Source: Aureimonas sp. Leaf427 (GTDB lineage Bacteria > Pseudomonadota > Alphaproteobacteria > Rhizobiales > Rhizobiaceae). From it: DNA of 51,518 bases. Below are positions 8,325 to 16,482 of the stretch, piece by piece (the stretch's first letter is position 1; each line of letters starts with the position of its first letter). The position numbers were made by a program, and so were the translations under genes. The DNA lies in assembly GCF_001425485.1 (NCBI RefSeq), contig NZ_LMQW01000051.1, forward strand, positions 203,765 through 255,282. The letters are read 5' to 3'. Under the pieces are notes generated by a model. It saw nothing but the letters and a program-made list of their open reading frames with translations. It was not told the origin of the DNA and made no database searches.

Positions 8325-8900
8325 ATGGCCAAGCAGTTTCCTGAAATCGACGAGAAACAGGCCGCCTTCATCGGGCGGCAGAAGATCTTCTTCACCGCCT
8401 CCTCGGCCGGCGACAGCCACGTGAACCTCTCGCCGCGCTCGACCGAGCATCTCCATCTGCTCGGGCCGAACGAGGTCGCCTATCTCGACCTCACCGGCAG
8501 CGGCTCGGAGACCGCAGCCCATGTGAAGGCGGGCGGTCGGCTGACGATCATGCTCTGCGCCTTCGAGGGGCCGCCGCTGATCCTGCGCCTTTACGGGCGA
8601 GGCCGCATCGCCTTTCGCGGCTCGCCCGCCTACGACGCCTTTCTCGAACGCCATTGTCCGGCCGGCGAGCCGCTCGGCGCCCGCCAGATCGTCTTTCTCG
8701 ACGTGGACCTCGTCCAGACCTCCTGCGGTTACGGCGTCCCCCTCTTCGACCATGCGGGAGAGCGGAACGTTCTCGACCGCTGGGCGATGGCCAAGGGCGA
8801 GGAGGGTCTCGTCGCCTACCGCCGCGAGAAGAACGTCGAAAGCCTCGACGGCCTGCCGACGGGACTGCCTATCGACGAGAGTCTGTCAGGTTCATACTGA
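8325..8900 (+). CDS. pyridoxamine 5'-phosphate oxidase-family flavin-binding protein
   Basis: A 191-residue split-barrel protein of the PNPOx-like flavoprotein superfamily, substrate unknown. Family features are the N-terminal helix (FPEIDEKQAAFIGRQKIFFTAS), HVNLSPRS, VAYLDLTGSGSETAAHV, LTIMLCAFEGPPLILRLYGRG and the late SCGYGVPLFD. It begins 12 bases after pssA with a good GAGGAC site, so it is probably co-transcribed with the phospholipid genes, although no functional tie is known to me. The last seven codons (ESLSGSY) and the stop are formed by the left arm of a palindromic repeat element (8877-8978), so the native C-terminus may have been replaced. Confidence 0.85.
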   Translation: MAKQFPEIDEKQAAFIGRQKIFFTASSAGDSHVNLSPRSTEHLHLLGPNEVAYLDLTGSGSETAAHVKAGGRLTIMLCAFEGPPLILRLYGRGRIAFRGSPAYDAFLERHCPAGEPLGARQIVFLDVDLVQTSCGYGVPLFDHAGERNVLDRWAMAKGEEGLVAYRREKNVESLDGLPTGLPIDESLSGSY

Positions 8901-8924
8901 ACCAGACAGACTCTCGATTCTTTT
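8876..8924 (+). terminator. strong intrinsic terminator overlapping the stop codon of the PNPOx-family gene
   Basis: CGAGAGTCTGTC (8876-8887) pairs with GACAGACTCTCG (8905-8916), and after an A-A mismatch GGTTCA (8889-8894) pairs with TGAACC (8898-8903) around a three-base TAC loop. That is an 18-pair hairpin, followed by ATTCTTTT. The TGA stop of the preceding gene (8898-8900) lies in the right arm. It should end the psd-pssA transcript. Confidence 0.8.
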
Positions 8925-8978
8925 GTGGCCGTTTGTCTTTTCGGGATAATCGGTTCCCACTTATCCCTGACAAACTCT
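8877..8978. repeat. palindromic MITE-like intergenic repeat with two hairpins
   Basis: The element is bounded by near-perfect terminal inverted repeats: AGAGTCTGTCAGG at 8878-8890 and CCTGACAAACTCT at 8966-8978, matching at 12 of 13 positions after reverse complementation. Inside are the terminator hairpin and a second hairpin in which TTTGTC (8932-8937) pairs with GACAAA (8969-8974) and GGGATAA (8943-8949) with TTATCCC (8961-8967). From memory similar double-palindrome elements recur between genes in Hyphomicrobiales; I cannot confirm that here. It has no coding capacity and no clear target-site duplication. Confidence 0.6.
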
Positions 8979-8999
8979 AATCGCGCCGGACGCGGCGGC

Positions 9000-9464
9000 T
9001 TACGCCAGACGCTGCGTCGCGGCGAATTCGGCGACGAGCGCCGGAAAATCCGCCATGTCAGGAAAGCGCGGATAGCTGTGCGGGGCCGCGACGAGGGCCC
9101 AGGGCAGGGCTTCGCTCGTATAGGTCTGGAGGAAGGGTTCGAACCAGGCGGCATCGTCGAGCGCTGTCGCGCGAACGTTCACGAAGCCCATGTCAGGCTC
9201 GATCCGTGTGAAGATCCAGCTCTTGCAATGCGGGCAGTGGTGATGCCGCGCCTGGGGGCCGTGGAGCCCGCCGATGACGGGCGCGCCGCAAAGAAGCGAG
9301 AAACCGTCCGATGGGACGGAGATCGTGGTCGAGAAGGCGCTGCCGCTCATGCGCTGGCAGCCCGAGCAATGGCAGACGGCGGTGAAGACCGGTGCGGCGG
9401 AGAGCCGGAACCGAATCTCACCGCAGCGGCAACCGCCCTCGGCGGGAAGCGACATGACACCCAT
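9000..9464 (-). CDS. GFA-family zinc-binding protein
   Basis: A 154-residue protein of the glutathione-dependent formaldehyde-activating (GFA/CENP-V) fold. It has the family zinc ligands: GGCRCGEIRF near residue 12, CHCSGCQRMSGSAF near residues 31-44, and HCPHCKSWIF near residues 76-85. The original GFA enzyme activity has been questioned, and most relatives have no proven substrate, so I call only the fold. An alternative ATG lies three codons in. It is convergent with the psd operon across the repeat element and is 43 bases downstream of the SDR gene on the same strand. Confidence 0.85.
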   Translation of the reverse strand: MGVMSLPAEGGCRCGEIRFRLSAAPVFTAVCHCSGCQRMSGSAFSTTISVPSDGFSLLCGAPVIGGLHGPQARHHHCPHCKSWIFTRIEPDMGFVNVRATALDDAAWFEPFLQTYTSEALPWALVAAPHSYPRFPDMADFPALVAEFAATQRLA

Positions 9465-9507
9465 GAAGGAGGATCTCCCTGATCGTCGCGGCTCGATATC
9501 TCCGGTC

Positions 9508-10245
9508 TTAGTCCGGCATGCGGTAGGTCGTGAACCGGTTCTGGCGCACGTCGAAGATGCGGCCCGTTTCCGTGCAGTCCGGAAAGGCCAGCGGCAGGAT
9601 GCGCGTCGCGACCTCGGCCGGCGAGGGCAGCGTCTGCGGGTCCTCGCCGGGCATGGCGAGCGCGCGCATGGCCGTGCGCGTGCCGCCGGGATTGACCGAG
9701 TTGACGCGAAGGGCCGTGTTCATGGTCTCGTTCGCCCAGGAGCGCGCCAGCGCCTCTTCGGCGGCCTTGGTCGCAGCATAGAGGCCCCAGTAGGCTTTGG
9801 CGGAATGGGCGGAGCCCGAGGAGAGAACGATCGCGCGTCCGGCATCGGAGCGGCGCAGCAGCGGATCGGTCGAGCGGATGAGACGCCAGGTCGAGGTGAC
9901 ATTCAGCGTCATCGTCTTCTCGAAGGTCTTCGCCTCGATATGGCCGATGGGTGCGAGGACGCCGAGCGCCCCGGCATTGGCGACGAGCACGTCGAGCTTG
10001 CCCCAGCGCTCCGCGATCGCGCCGCCCAGCCGGTCGATGCCGGCCATGTCGGAGAGGTCGAGGGGAACGAGGGTCGCAGCCCCGCCGGCCGCCTGGATCT
10101 CGTCGTCGAGCTCCTCCAGCCCGCCCACGGTCCGCGCGACGGCGATGACATGGGCCCCTTCGCCGGCGAGCAGCTTTGCGAGACTATAGCCGATGCCGCG
10201 CGAGGCGCCGGTGACGAGGGCGATCCGCCCGTCCAGTTTTCCCAT
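9508..10245 (-). CDS. short-chain dehydrogenase/reductase
   Basis: A 245-residue classical SDR, an NAD(P)-dependent oxidoreductase of unknown substrate. It shows the cofactor motif TGASRGIG at 12-19, ANAG near 89-92, a serine pair at 142-143, and the catalytic YAATK at 156-160. The ATG at 10245 is preceded by GGAG; a longer reading frame upstream has no support because the SDR fold begins exactly at GRIALVTGAS. It lies downstream of purF but is separated by a likely terminator, so it is probably its own unit. Confidence 0.9.
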   Translation of the reverse strand: MGKLDGRIALVTGASRGIGYSLAKLLAGEGAHVIAVARTVGGLEELDDEIQAAGGAATLVPLDLSDMAGIDRLGGAIAERWGKLDVLVANAGALGVLAPIGHIEAKTFEKTMTLNVTSTWRLIRSTDPLLRRSDAGRAIVLSSGSAHSAKAYWGLYAATKAAEEALARSWANETMNTALRVNSVNPGGTRTAMRALAMPGEDPQTLPSPAEVATRILPLAFPDCTETGRIFDVRQNRFTTYRMPD

Positions 10246-10376
10246 GGATGCCACTCCGCATGCGTTCCAAACCGTCGGGCCTCTTCGGACCGAAGCAGGC
10301 TTTCCGATAGTACGCCGCACGGAGAAAGGCGAGCAGCCGTTCCGGCCGCAGGCGGATCGATGAGATGGGAAACTTG

Positions 10377-10398
10377 CGGAAGCCGCATTCGGCTTCCG
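10377..10398 (-). terminator. hairpin terminator downstream of purF
   Basis: A perfect nine-base stem (CGGAAGCCG at 10377-10385 with CGGCTTCCG at 10390-10398) with a four-base loop lies 41 bases beyond the purF stop. On the minus strand CAAGTTTCCC follows, giving only a short T-run. Confidence 0.55.
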
Positions 10399-10438
10399 GT
10401 CGAGGCGATCGGGCCGGGCAGCTCGATCGTCTGATGTC

Positions 10439-11917
10439 TCAGCCGGCGCCGCCCAGCATCGAGAGCTGGCGGACGTTGGAGGCGGACCCTTCATGGTCCG
10501 TCAGAGAGGTCGGATAGTCGCCGGTGAAGCAGGCGTCGCAGAACTGCGGCTGCAGCGGATTGCGCGCAGGCTCCTTCACGGCGCGGTAGAGGCCGTCGAT
10601 GGAGAGGAAGGCGAGGCTGTCGACCTTGATGAAGTCGGCCATTTCCTCGACCGACATGCGCGAGGCCAGGAGCTTGGCCTTTTCCGGCGTGTCGACGCCG
10701 TAGAAGCAGCTGGAGCGGGTCGGCGGCGAGGCGATGCGCATATGCACCTCGCTGGCGCCGGCATCGCGGACCATCTGCACGATCTTCTGCGAGGTCGTGC
10801 CGCGCACGATCGAATCGTCGACCAGGACGACGCGGCGGCCCTCGAGGATCGCGCGGTTGGCATTGTGCTTCAGCTTCACGCCCATGTGGCGGATCGCGTC
10901 CGTCGGCTGGATGAAGGTGCGGCCGACATAGTGGTTGCGGATGATGCCGAGCTCGAAGGGCAGGCCCGCCTCCTGCGCGTAGCCGATCGCCGCCGGAACG
11001 CCGGAATCGGGCACCGGCACGACGATGTCGGCGGGTTCGTGGCTCTCGCGCGCCAGCTCCGCTCCGATCCGCTTGCGGATGTCGTAGACGTTGCGGCCCT
11101 CGATGTTGGAATCGGGGCGGGCGAAGTAGACGTATTCGAAGATGCAGAAGCGCGGGCGGCGCGCCTGGAAGGGGAAGATCGATTCGATCCCGCTTTCCGT
11201 CACGATCACCATCTCGCCCGGCGCGATGTCGCGCACGAAGGTCGCGCCGATAATGTCGAGCGCGCAGGTCTCGGAGGCGAGAATCGGCGAGCCTTCGAGG
11301 TCGCCGAGCACGAGCGGCCGGATGCCGAGCGGATCGCGCACGCCGATCATCTTCTTCGGCGAGAGACCGACGAGCGAGAAGGCGCCTTCGAGCCGCGACA
11401 GCGCATCGATCAGCTTGTCGGTGAACATCCGCGCCGCGCTGGTCGCGACGAGGTGGAGGATCGTCTCGGTGTCCGAGGTAGAGGAGAAGATCGATCCGCG
11501 GCGCTGCAGCTCGCGCTGGACCGTCATCGCATTGGTGATGTTGCCGTTATGGGCGACCGCGAAGCCGCCGGCGGAAAGCTCCGCGAAGAAGGGCTGCACG
11601 TTGCGCAGGCCGCCGCCGCCAGAGGTCGAGTAGCGCGTATGGCCGATCGCCGAGGTGCCGGGCAGGCGCTCCAGCACGGACTGCTTGGTGAACGTGTCGC
11701 CGATATGCCCGGCATGGCGCTCGACGTGGAACTGCGTTCCGTCGAAGGAGACGATGCCCGCCGCCTCCTGTCCGCGATGCTGCAGGGCGTGGAGCCCCAA
11801 GGTCACGAACGGAGCGGCATCCGCGCGGTTGAAGATGCCGAAGACACCGCATTCCTCATGCAGCGTGTCGTCGTCCGGATCGCCGAAAGGGGTCTCGCCC
11901 ATGTCTCGTCTCGCCAT
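10439..11917 (-). CDS. purF: amidophosphoribosyltransferase (glutamine PRPP amidotransferase)
   Basis: Catalyses the first step of purine synthesis, forming 5-phosphoribosylamine from PRPP and glutamine. From the ATG at 11917 the protein has 492 residues. HEECGVFGIF carries the N-terminal nucleophile Cys23 after a 22-residue propeptide; the class II amidotransferase domain is followed by a phosphoribosyltransferase domain with the PRPP loop VVLVDDSIVRGTTS. Cysteines in ASETCALD, RSSCFYGVDTP and FCDACFTGDYP match the four ligands of the Bacillus-type [4Fe-4S] enzyme. A second ATG at 11902 is possible. The SDR gene follows downstream beyond a hairpin. Confidence 0.96.
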   Translation of the reverse strand: MARRDMGETPFGDPDDDTLHEECGVFGIFNRADAAPFVTLGLHALQHRGQEAAGIVSFDGTQFHVERHAGHIGDTFTKQSVLERLPGTSAIGHTRYSTSGGGGLRNVQPFFAELSAGGFAVAHNGNITNAMTVQRELQRRGSIFSSTSDTETILHLVATSAARMFTDKLIDALSRLEGAFSLVGLSPKKMIGVRDPLGIRPLVLGDLEGSPILASETCALDIIGATFVRDIAPGEMVIVTESGIESIFPFQARRPRFCIFEYVYFARPDSNIEGRNVYDIRKRIGAELARESHEPADIVVPVPDSGVPAAIGYAQEAGLPFELGIIRNHYVGRTFIQPTDAIRHMGVKLKHNANRAILEGRRVVLVDDSIVRGTTSQKIVQMVRDAGASEVHMRIASPPTRSSCFYGVDTPEKAKLLASRMSVEEMADFIKVDSLAFLSIDGLYRAVKEPARNPLQPQFCDACFTGDYPTSLTDHEGSASNVRQLSMLGGAG

Positions 11918-12167
11918 CCGCCGGGCTAGGCCGGCATGCCTCGCGTGCAGTCTCCGAGCCGGACCCGCCGAACGAACTTTGAAATACCGAAAGGCCCGGC
12001 CGAACCTATACGAGGTTCGGACAGGCTCGGCGTTCGACGATGGCACCGTCTGCGATGTCTATATAGGCGTCCCCGACCGATTTCGCGACGCACAAACTGC
12101 ACCCGAAACGGTTTGTTCAGCGAATCCTTGCCCAAACCCCGGCAAAAGCGCCGTCTCGGGCCTTCGA
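11918..12167 (-). promoter_or_regulatory. purF upstream region with a 7-8 bp dyad
   Basis: The 250 bases between cvpA and purF contain a dyad, CCGAACCT at 12000-12007 and AGGTTCGG at 12013-12020 around five bases, about 85 bases upstream of the purF start. TATATA at 12058-12063 could be a -10 element on either strand, without a matching -35. I see no coding sequence. An operator or leader hairpin for purF is possible. Confidence 0.35.
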
Positions 12168-12788
12168 TCAGTTGGCCGGCGCCTCGTCCGGAGCGTCGGC
12201 GGCGCCGGTATCGGAGGGAGCGGCGCCCTCGATCGCGCCTTCGATCGTGGACGGCTCGGCCGCCGGCTGGCGATCCAGCTTCTCGCGGATCTGCTCGGGA
12301 AGAAGCTCCTCCGGCCGCTCCGGCACGGCCGCCACGAGGCGCGCGCCGAGATCGTCGAGGAAGGGCTTGGAGCGAGCCTCGGCGATCCAGGTCGGCTGGT
12401 TCTCCGGCGCGAGCCAGTTGAAGAAGAGCATGGCGACGACGACGAGGGCGAGCCCACGGGCCGCGCCGAAGACGAAGCCGAGCGTGCGGTCGAGCGCGCC
12501 GATGCGGCTGTCGATGATGAAGTCGGCGATGCGCAGCGTGATGAAGGAGACGATGATCAGCGTCAGGAAGAAGATCGCGAGGCCGGACAGGCCCATCGCC
12601 ACCGTGTCGCTCTCCACGTACTGCTTCACGTAGGGCGTCAGCTGCTTGTAGAAGAAGAAGGCCGCCGCCGCCGCCGCGAGCCAGGACAGGACCGACAGGA
12701 CCTCGCGCGAGAAGCCGCGCACCATGGCGAGCAGCGCCGAGACCAGCATGATGCCGACGAGGATGGCATCGAGCAGTGTGACCGTCAT
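12168..12788 (-). CDS. cvpA: CvpA family inner-membrane protein
   Basis: A 206-residue membrane protein of the CvpA family (colicin V production protein), often linked to purF in proteobacteria as it is here. Four hydrophobic segments lie in residues 1-130, including LLDAILVGIMLVSALLAMVRG with the conserved GFSREVLSVLSW, and SRIGALDRTLGFVFGAARG. The C-terminal 80 residues are a Pro/Ala/Glu-rich cytoplasmic or periplasmic tail, variable in the family. The ATG at 12788 has AGAGGTGG upstream, preferred to GTG at 12797. The molecular role is poorly known; envelope homeostasis has been proposed for relatives. Confidence 0.9.
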   Translation of the reverse strand: MTVTLLDAILVGIMLVSALLAMVRGFSREVLSVLSWLAAAAAAFFFYKQLTPYVKQYVESDTVAMGLSGLAIFFLTLIIVSFITLRIADFIIDSRIGALDRTLGFVFGAARGLALVVVAMLFFNWLAPENQPTWIAEARSKPFLDDLGARLVAAVPERPEELLPEQIREKLDRQPAAEPSTIEGAIEGAAPSDTGAADAPDEAPAN

Positions 12789-12896
12789 GACTTCCACCTC
12801 TGTGGCCCCGAACGCTCGCCGAGCGCCGGAGCGCCGGCCTTGGACCCGGCTGTCCCTGCCATCTTCGCTCGGACGCCCGTTCCGGCGCCCCGTCTT

Positions 12897-14285
12897 CTAT
12901 CGGTCTTCGCTCGCTCGCCCCGCCGCGACGCGCGCGACGAGATGGGGAAGGCTGTCGATTTCGTTGATCGAGCCGCTCCGACCCTTCGGAAGGTCTGCAC
13001 TGAGGGACGGGAGTACCGCCTGCGCGAACCCAAGCTTCTCCGCCTCCTTCAACCGCTGAGCGGCATGCGCCACCGGACGCACCGCGCCCGACAGGCTGAT
13101 CTCGCCGAAATAAACGCAATCCGTGGGCAGGGCAAGTCCGGACAGGGAGGAGACCAGCGCCGCGGCCACCGCAAGATCGGCCGCCGGCTCCGAAATGCGA
13201 AAGCCGCCGGCGACGTTCAGATAGACGTCGTGCTGCCCGAGCCGGACGCCGCAATGGGCCTCCAGCACCGCCAGCACCATGGCGAGGCGCGGCCCGTCCC
13301 AGCCGAGCACGGAGCGGCGTGGCGTGCCGAGCGTCGAGGGCGCGACGAGCGCCTGGATTTCCACGAGAACGGGCCGCGTGCCCTCCATGCCCGCGAAAAC
13401 GGCGGCGCCCGGCGACTTCCCGTTTCGCTCGCCCAGAAACAGCTCCGACGGGTTCTGCACCTCGCGCAGGCCCTGGTCGCCCATCTCGAAGACGCCGATC
13501 TCGTCGGTCGGCCCGAAGCGGTTCTTCACGGTGCGCAGGATGCGGAAGTGATGCCCGCCTTCGCCCTCGAAATAGAGGACCGCGTCGACCATATGCTCAA
13601 CGACGCGCGGCCCCGCGATCTGCCCGTCCTTCGTGACATGGCCGACGAGAATGACGGCCGCGCCGCTCGACTTGGCGTATTTCACCAGCGCCTGCACGCC
13701 GGTGCGCACCTGCGTCACCGTTCCCGGCGCCGATTCGGCCATGTCGGACCAGAGCGTCTGGATCGAATCGATGATGACGAGGTCCGGCCGCTTGTCCTCG
13801 TGGAGCGTGGCGAGAATGTCTTCGACATTGGTCTCGGCCATGAGGAGCACGTCGGTATCGGCGGCCTTCAGGCGCTGCGCCCGGAGCCGGACCTGCGCCA
13901 CCGCCTCTTCGCCGGACACGTAGACGACGCGGTGGCCGCCGCGGCTGAGCCCGGCCGCCGCCTGCATCAGAAGCGTCGACTTGCCGATGCCGGGGTCGCC
14001 GCCGATGAGGATCGCCGATCCGCGCACGATGCCGCCGCCGGCCGCGCGGTCGAGCTCGCCGATGCCCGTGAGGATGCGCGGCGCTTCCTCCATCTCGCCG
14101 GAGAGCGACATGAGCGCCGCCGGGCGTCCGCGCCGGGCGCTCTGCCTCGGCCCGCCGCCGATCCCGCCGGAGACCGTCTCCTCGACGATCGTGTTCCACT
14201 CGCCGCAGGCCTCGCACTTGCCGTGCCAGCGATTGGTGACGGCGCCGCAGTTCTGGCAGATGAAGGTGGCTTTGGTCTTGGCCAT
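12897..14285 (-). CDS. radA: DNA repair protein RadA (Sms)
   Basis: A RecA-like ATPase that helps branch migration during homologous recombination. The 462-residue protein has an N-terminal C4 zinc finger (CQNC at 10-13, CEAC at 24-27), Walker A GDPGIGKST at 96-104, Walker B LVIIDSIQTLW, the RadA-specific KNRFG at 254-258, and a C-terminal Lon-protease-like domain with DVYLNVAGGFRISEPAADLA. The start at MAKTKATFIC (14285) is set by the zinc finger. cvpA lies 108 bases downstream on the same strand, a common pairing in this order. Confidence 0.96.
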   Translation of the reverse strand: MAKTKATFICQNCGAVTNRWHGKCEACGEWNTIVEETVSGGIGGGPRQSARRGRPAALMSLSGEMEEAPRILTGIGELDRAAGGGIVRGSAILIGGDPGIGKSTLLMQAAAGLSRGGHRVVYVSGEEAVAQVRLRAQRLKAADTDVLLMAETNVEDILATLHEDKRPDLVIIDSIQTLWSDMAESAPGTVTQVRTGVQALVKYAKSSGAAVILVGHVTKDGQIAGPRVVEHMVDAVLYFEGEGGHHFRILRTVKNRFGPTDEIGVFEMGDQGLREVQNPSELFLGERNGKSPGAAVFAGMEGTRPVLVEIQALVAPSTLGTPRRSVLGWDGPRLAMVLAVLEAHCGVRLGQHDVYLNVAGGFRISEPAADLAVAAALVSSLSGLALPTDCVYFGEISLSGAVRPVAHAAQRLKEAEKLGFAQAVLPSLSADLPKGRSGSINEIDSLPHLVARVAAGRASEDR

Positions 14286-14419
14286 GTCGGTCGCGATAGT
14301 CCCTGATCGCTCCCCATGTCGCACGAGAACAAAAAGGAAACAAGCTCCATCTATTGCCTCTTTGAAGGCCGCAATGCCGACGTCGGACGCACGGCGATCA
14401 GGTGAGGTAGCGTATCAGT

Positions 14420-14587
14420 CTAGAGGGCTGCATCCGCGAGTGCGTTCAATTCGCCGGCCTTGATCCCGTCTTCGATCGTCCGGTCGAAGCGGTCGGCTTC
14501 GAACTGTTCGAACCACTCTCGGAATCGTGCCAACTCGTCGTGCGAAAGGCCGGCAATATCCTGCTCGATCTTGTCCAGACGGGTCAT
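14420..14587 (-). CDS. small antitoxin-like protein, orphan and apparently C-terminally short
   Basis: Encodes 55 residues from the ATG at 14587 (GGAG nine bases upstream) beginning MTRLDKIEQDIAGLSHDELARF. The pattern of a short amphipathic helix, LSxDELARFxxWFE, and KAGELNALADAAL resembles small antitoxin-like proteins that I remember beside RelE/ParE toxins. Those usually go on with a segment like ADxRAG; here a TAG stop cuts it off. No toxin gene is adjacent: radA and dnaB flank it. An in-frame ATG at 14668 would add 27 residues but lacks a good ribosome-binding site. It may be a degraded toxin-antitoxin remnant or a free-standing antitoxin. Confidence 0.55.
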   Translation of the reverse strand: MTRLDKIEQDIAGLSHDELARFREWFEQFEADRFDRTIEDGIKAGELNALADAAL

Positions 14588-14708
14588 GACCTCTGTCTCC
14601 GATATGGCGGGCGCCTGATAACGCTCGTCCGATGGGCCGTCTCCATGATCCGAGATCGGCGCCTCCATGGCAACGATCTTGCCGGGAGCGCCGGGATCGT
14701 CGATCCGC

Positions 14709-16202
14709 CTACTCGTACCGCTCCGGTAGATAGGCCTCGTCGGCCAGGTCCGCGAAGCGCGTGAACTCGGCCTGGAAGGCGAGGGGGACGGTGCCGGTGG
14801 GGCCGTGGCGCTGTTTGGCGACGATCACCTCGGCCTTGCCGCGCGCCTCGTTCATCTCCTGCTCCCAGGTCAGATGCTCCGGCGTGCCCTGCTTGGGCTC
14901 CTTGTTCGAGAGGTAGTATTCCTCGCGATAGACGAAGAGCACGACGTCGGCGTCCTGCTCGATCGAGCCGGATTCACGCAAATCCGAGAGCTGGGGATGC
15001 TTGTCCTCGCGGTTCTCGACCTGTCGCGAGAGCTGGGAAAGGGCGATGATCGGGACGTTCAGCTCCTTGGCGAGCGCCTTCAGGCCGGTCGTGATCTCGG
15101 TGATTTCCTGGACGCGGTTCTGCGAGTTCTTCGCCGAGCCCTGCATGAGCTGGATATAGTCGATCATCATGACGTCGAGCCCGCGCTGGCGCTTCAGGCG
15201 CCGCGCGCGCGCCGCGAGCTGGGCGATCGAGATGCCGCCGGTCTGGTCGATGTAGAGCGGCAGCTTCTGCATCTGCTCGGAACAGGCGATGAGCTTGACG
15301 AGCTCGGCCTCGTTGATCGTTCCGCGGCGGATCTTGGAGGACGAGATTTCCGTCTGCTCCGACATGATGCGCGTCGCCAGCTGCTCGGCCGACATTTCCA
15401 GGCTGAAGAAGCCGACGACGCCGCCGTTCTTCGCCGCGAAGGTCCCGTCCGACTGGTTGGCCGGCTCGAAGGCGGCCGCGATGTTGAAGGCGAGGTTGGT
15501 CACGAGCGAGGTCTTGCCCATGGCGGGACGGCCGGCCAGCACGATCAGGTCGGAGCGCTGCAAGCCGCCGAGCTGCCGGTCGAGCGCGATGATGCCGGTG
15601 GAAATGCCGGACAGGCCGCCGTCGCGGTCCTTGGCGGCGGTCGCCATCTCGACGGCGAGCGTCACCGCATCGGTGAAGGACTGGAAACCGCCATCGTAGC
15701 GCCCGGTCTCGGCCAGCTCGAAGAGCCGGCGCTCCGCATCCTCGATCTGGGCCTTCGGCTCCATGTCGAGCGGCGCGTCGAAGGCGATGTTGACCATGTC
15801 CTCGCCGATCCGGATCAGCGAGCGCCGGATGGCGAGGTCGTAGATGGCGCGGCCGTAGTCGCCTGCGTTGATGACCGTCGTCGCCTCGGCAGCGAGTCGG
15901 GCGAGATATTGCGCGACGGTGATGTCGCCGACCTTCTCGTTGGCGGGAAGGAAGGTCTTGATCGTCACGGGCGTCGCGATCTTGCCCATGCGCACCATTT
16001 CGGACGCGCGGGCGTAGATGTCGCGATGCAGCGATTCGAAGAAATGGTCCGGCTTCAGGAAATCGTGAACGACGTAATAGGCGTCGTTGTTCACGAGGAT
16101 CGCGCCGAGAAGCGCCTGCTCGGCTTCGATATTGCCGGGAGCCTCGCGGTAGAGCGCGGTCTCCTCCTCGAACTTGCGGGCCGGTTCGGCCATGGCGGTC
16201 AT
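14709..16202 (-). CDS. dnaB: replicative DNA helicase DnaB
   Basis: The hexameric helicase that unwinds DNA at the replication fork. From the ATG at 16202 it has 497 residues: an N-terminal DnaB domain (APGNIEAEQALLGAIL near 21-36), a linker, and a RecA-like C-terminal ATPase with Walker A GRPAMGKT at 224-231, Walker B DVMMIDYIQLM, and QLSRQVENREDKHPQLSDLR. No intein is present. The alternative ATG at 16193 is equally possible. It follows the S6-S18-DUF2232-L9 operon on the same strand beyond an intrinsic terminator, as is usual in this order. Confidence 0.96.
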   Translation of the reverse strand: MTAMAEPARKFEEETALYREAPGNIEAEQALLGAILVNNDAYYVVHDFLKPDHFFESLHRDIYARASEMVRMGKIATPVTIKTFLPANEKVGDITVAQYLARLAAEATTVINAGDYGRAIYDLAIRRSLIRIGEDMVNIAFDAPLDMEPKAQIEDAERRLFELAETGRYDGGFQSFTDAVTLAVEMATAAKDRDGGLSGISTGIIALDRQLGGLQRSDLIVLAGRPAMGKTSLVTNLAFNIAAAFEPANQSDGTFAAKNGGVVGFFSLEMSAEQLATRIMSEQTEISSSKIRRGTINEAELVKLIACSEQMQKLPLYIDQTGGISIAQLAARARRLKRQRGLDVMMIDYIQLMQGSAKNSQNRVQEITEITTGLKALAKELNVPIIALSQLSRQVENREDKHPQLSDLRESGSIEQDADVVLFVYREEYYLSNKEPKQGTPEHLTWEQEMNEARGKAEVIVAKQRHGPTGTVPLAFQAEFTRFADLADEAYLPERYE

Positions 16203-16415
16203 TCCCGAGATCTTAAGAGGGGCCCCGAGATCGTATGAGGGGCGAAAGGACCGTCCTACAGGCTCCCGTCGCTTCTCTCCAGAGATGGGAGTCTGGAAGC
16301 GCCCCGTCCACAGGCCGACGGACGACGCTGTGGAGCGAGCGACGGATGTCCTTGACTCTACGACGTCGAGAGATCGGCGCGCCCCGCGACGAGTCGGTGG
16401 GCCGAGGCGGCGCAA

Positions 16416-16444
16416 GAAAAAAGCCCCGGCGTGACCGGGGCTTT
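16416..16444 (-). terminator. intrinsic terminator of the ribosomal operon
   Basis: On the minus strand AAAGCCCCGG and CCGGGGCTTT form a perfect 10-base stem (16420-16429 with 16435-16444), with a five-base loop and a run of six T. It lies 38 bases past the rplI stop and separates the ribosomal operon from dnaB. Confidence 0.9.
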
Positions 16445-16482
16445 CCAGATTGGGTCGCAGCGGAACGCCGAGACGGAGAGGA

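Noticed and set aside
11655-14306. An 883-residue plus-strand open frame opposite radA, cvpA and purF
   Set aside because: Its composition is Arg/Asp/His/Gly-rich with no domain pattern, and it runs antisense to three well-supported genes. Long antisense frames are expected at this G+C content.
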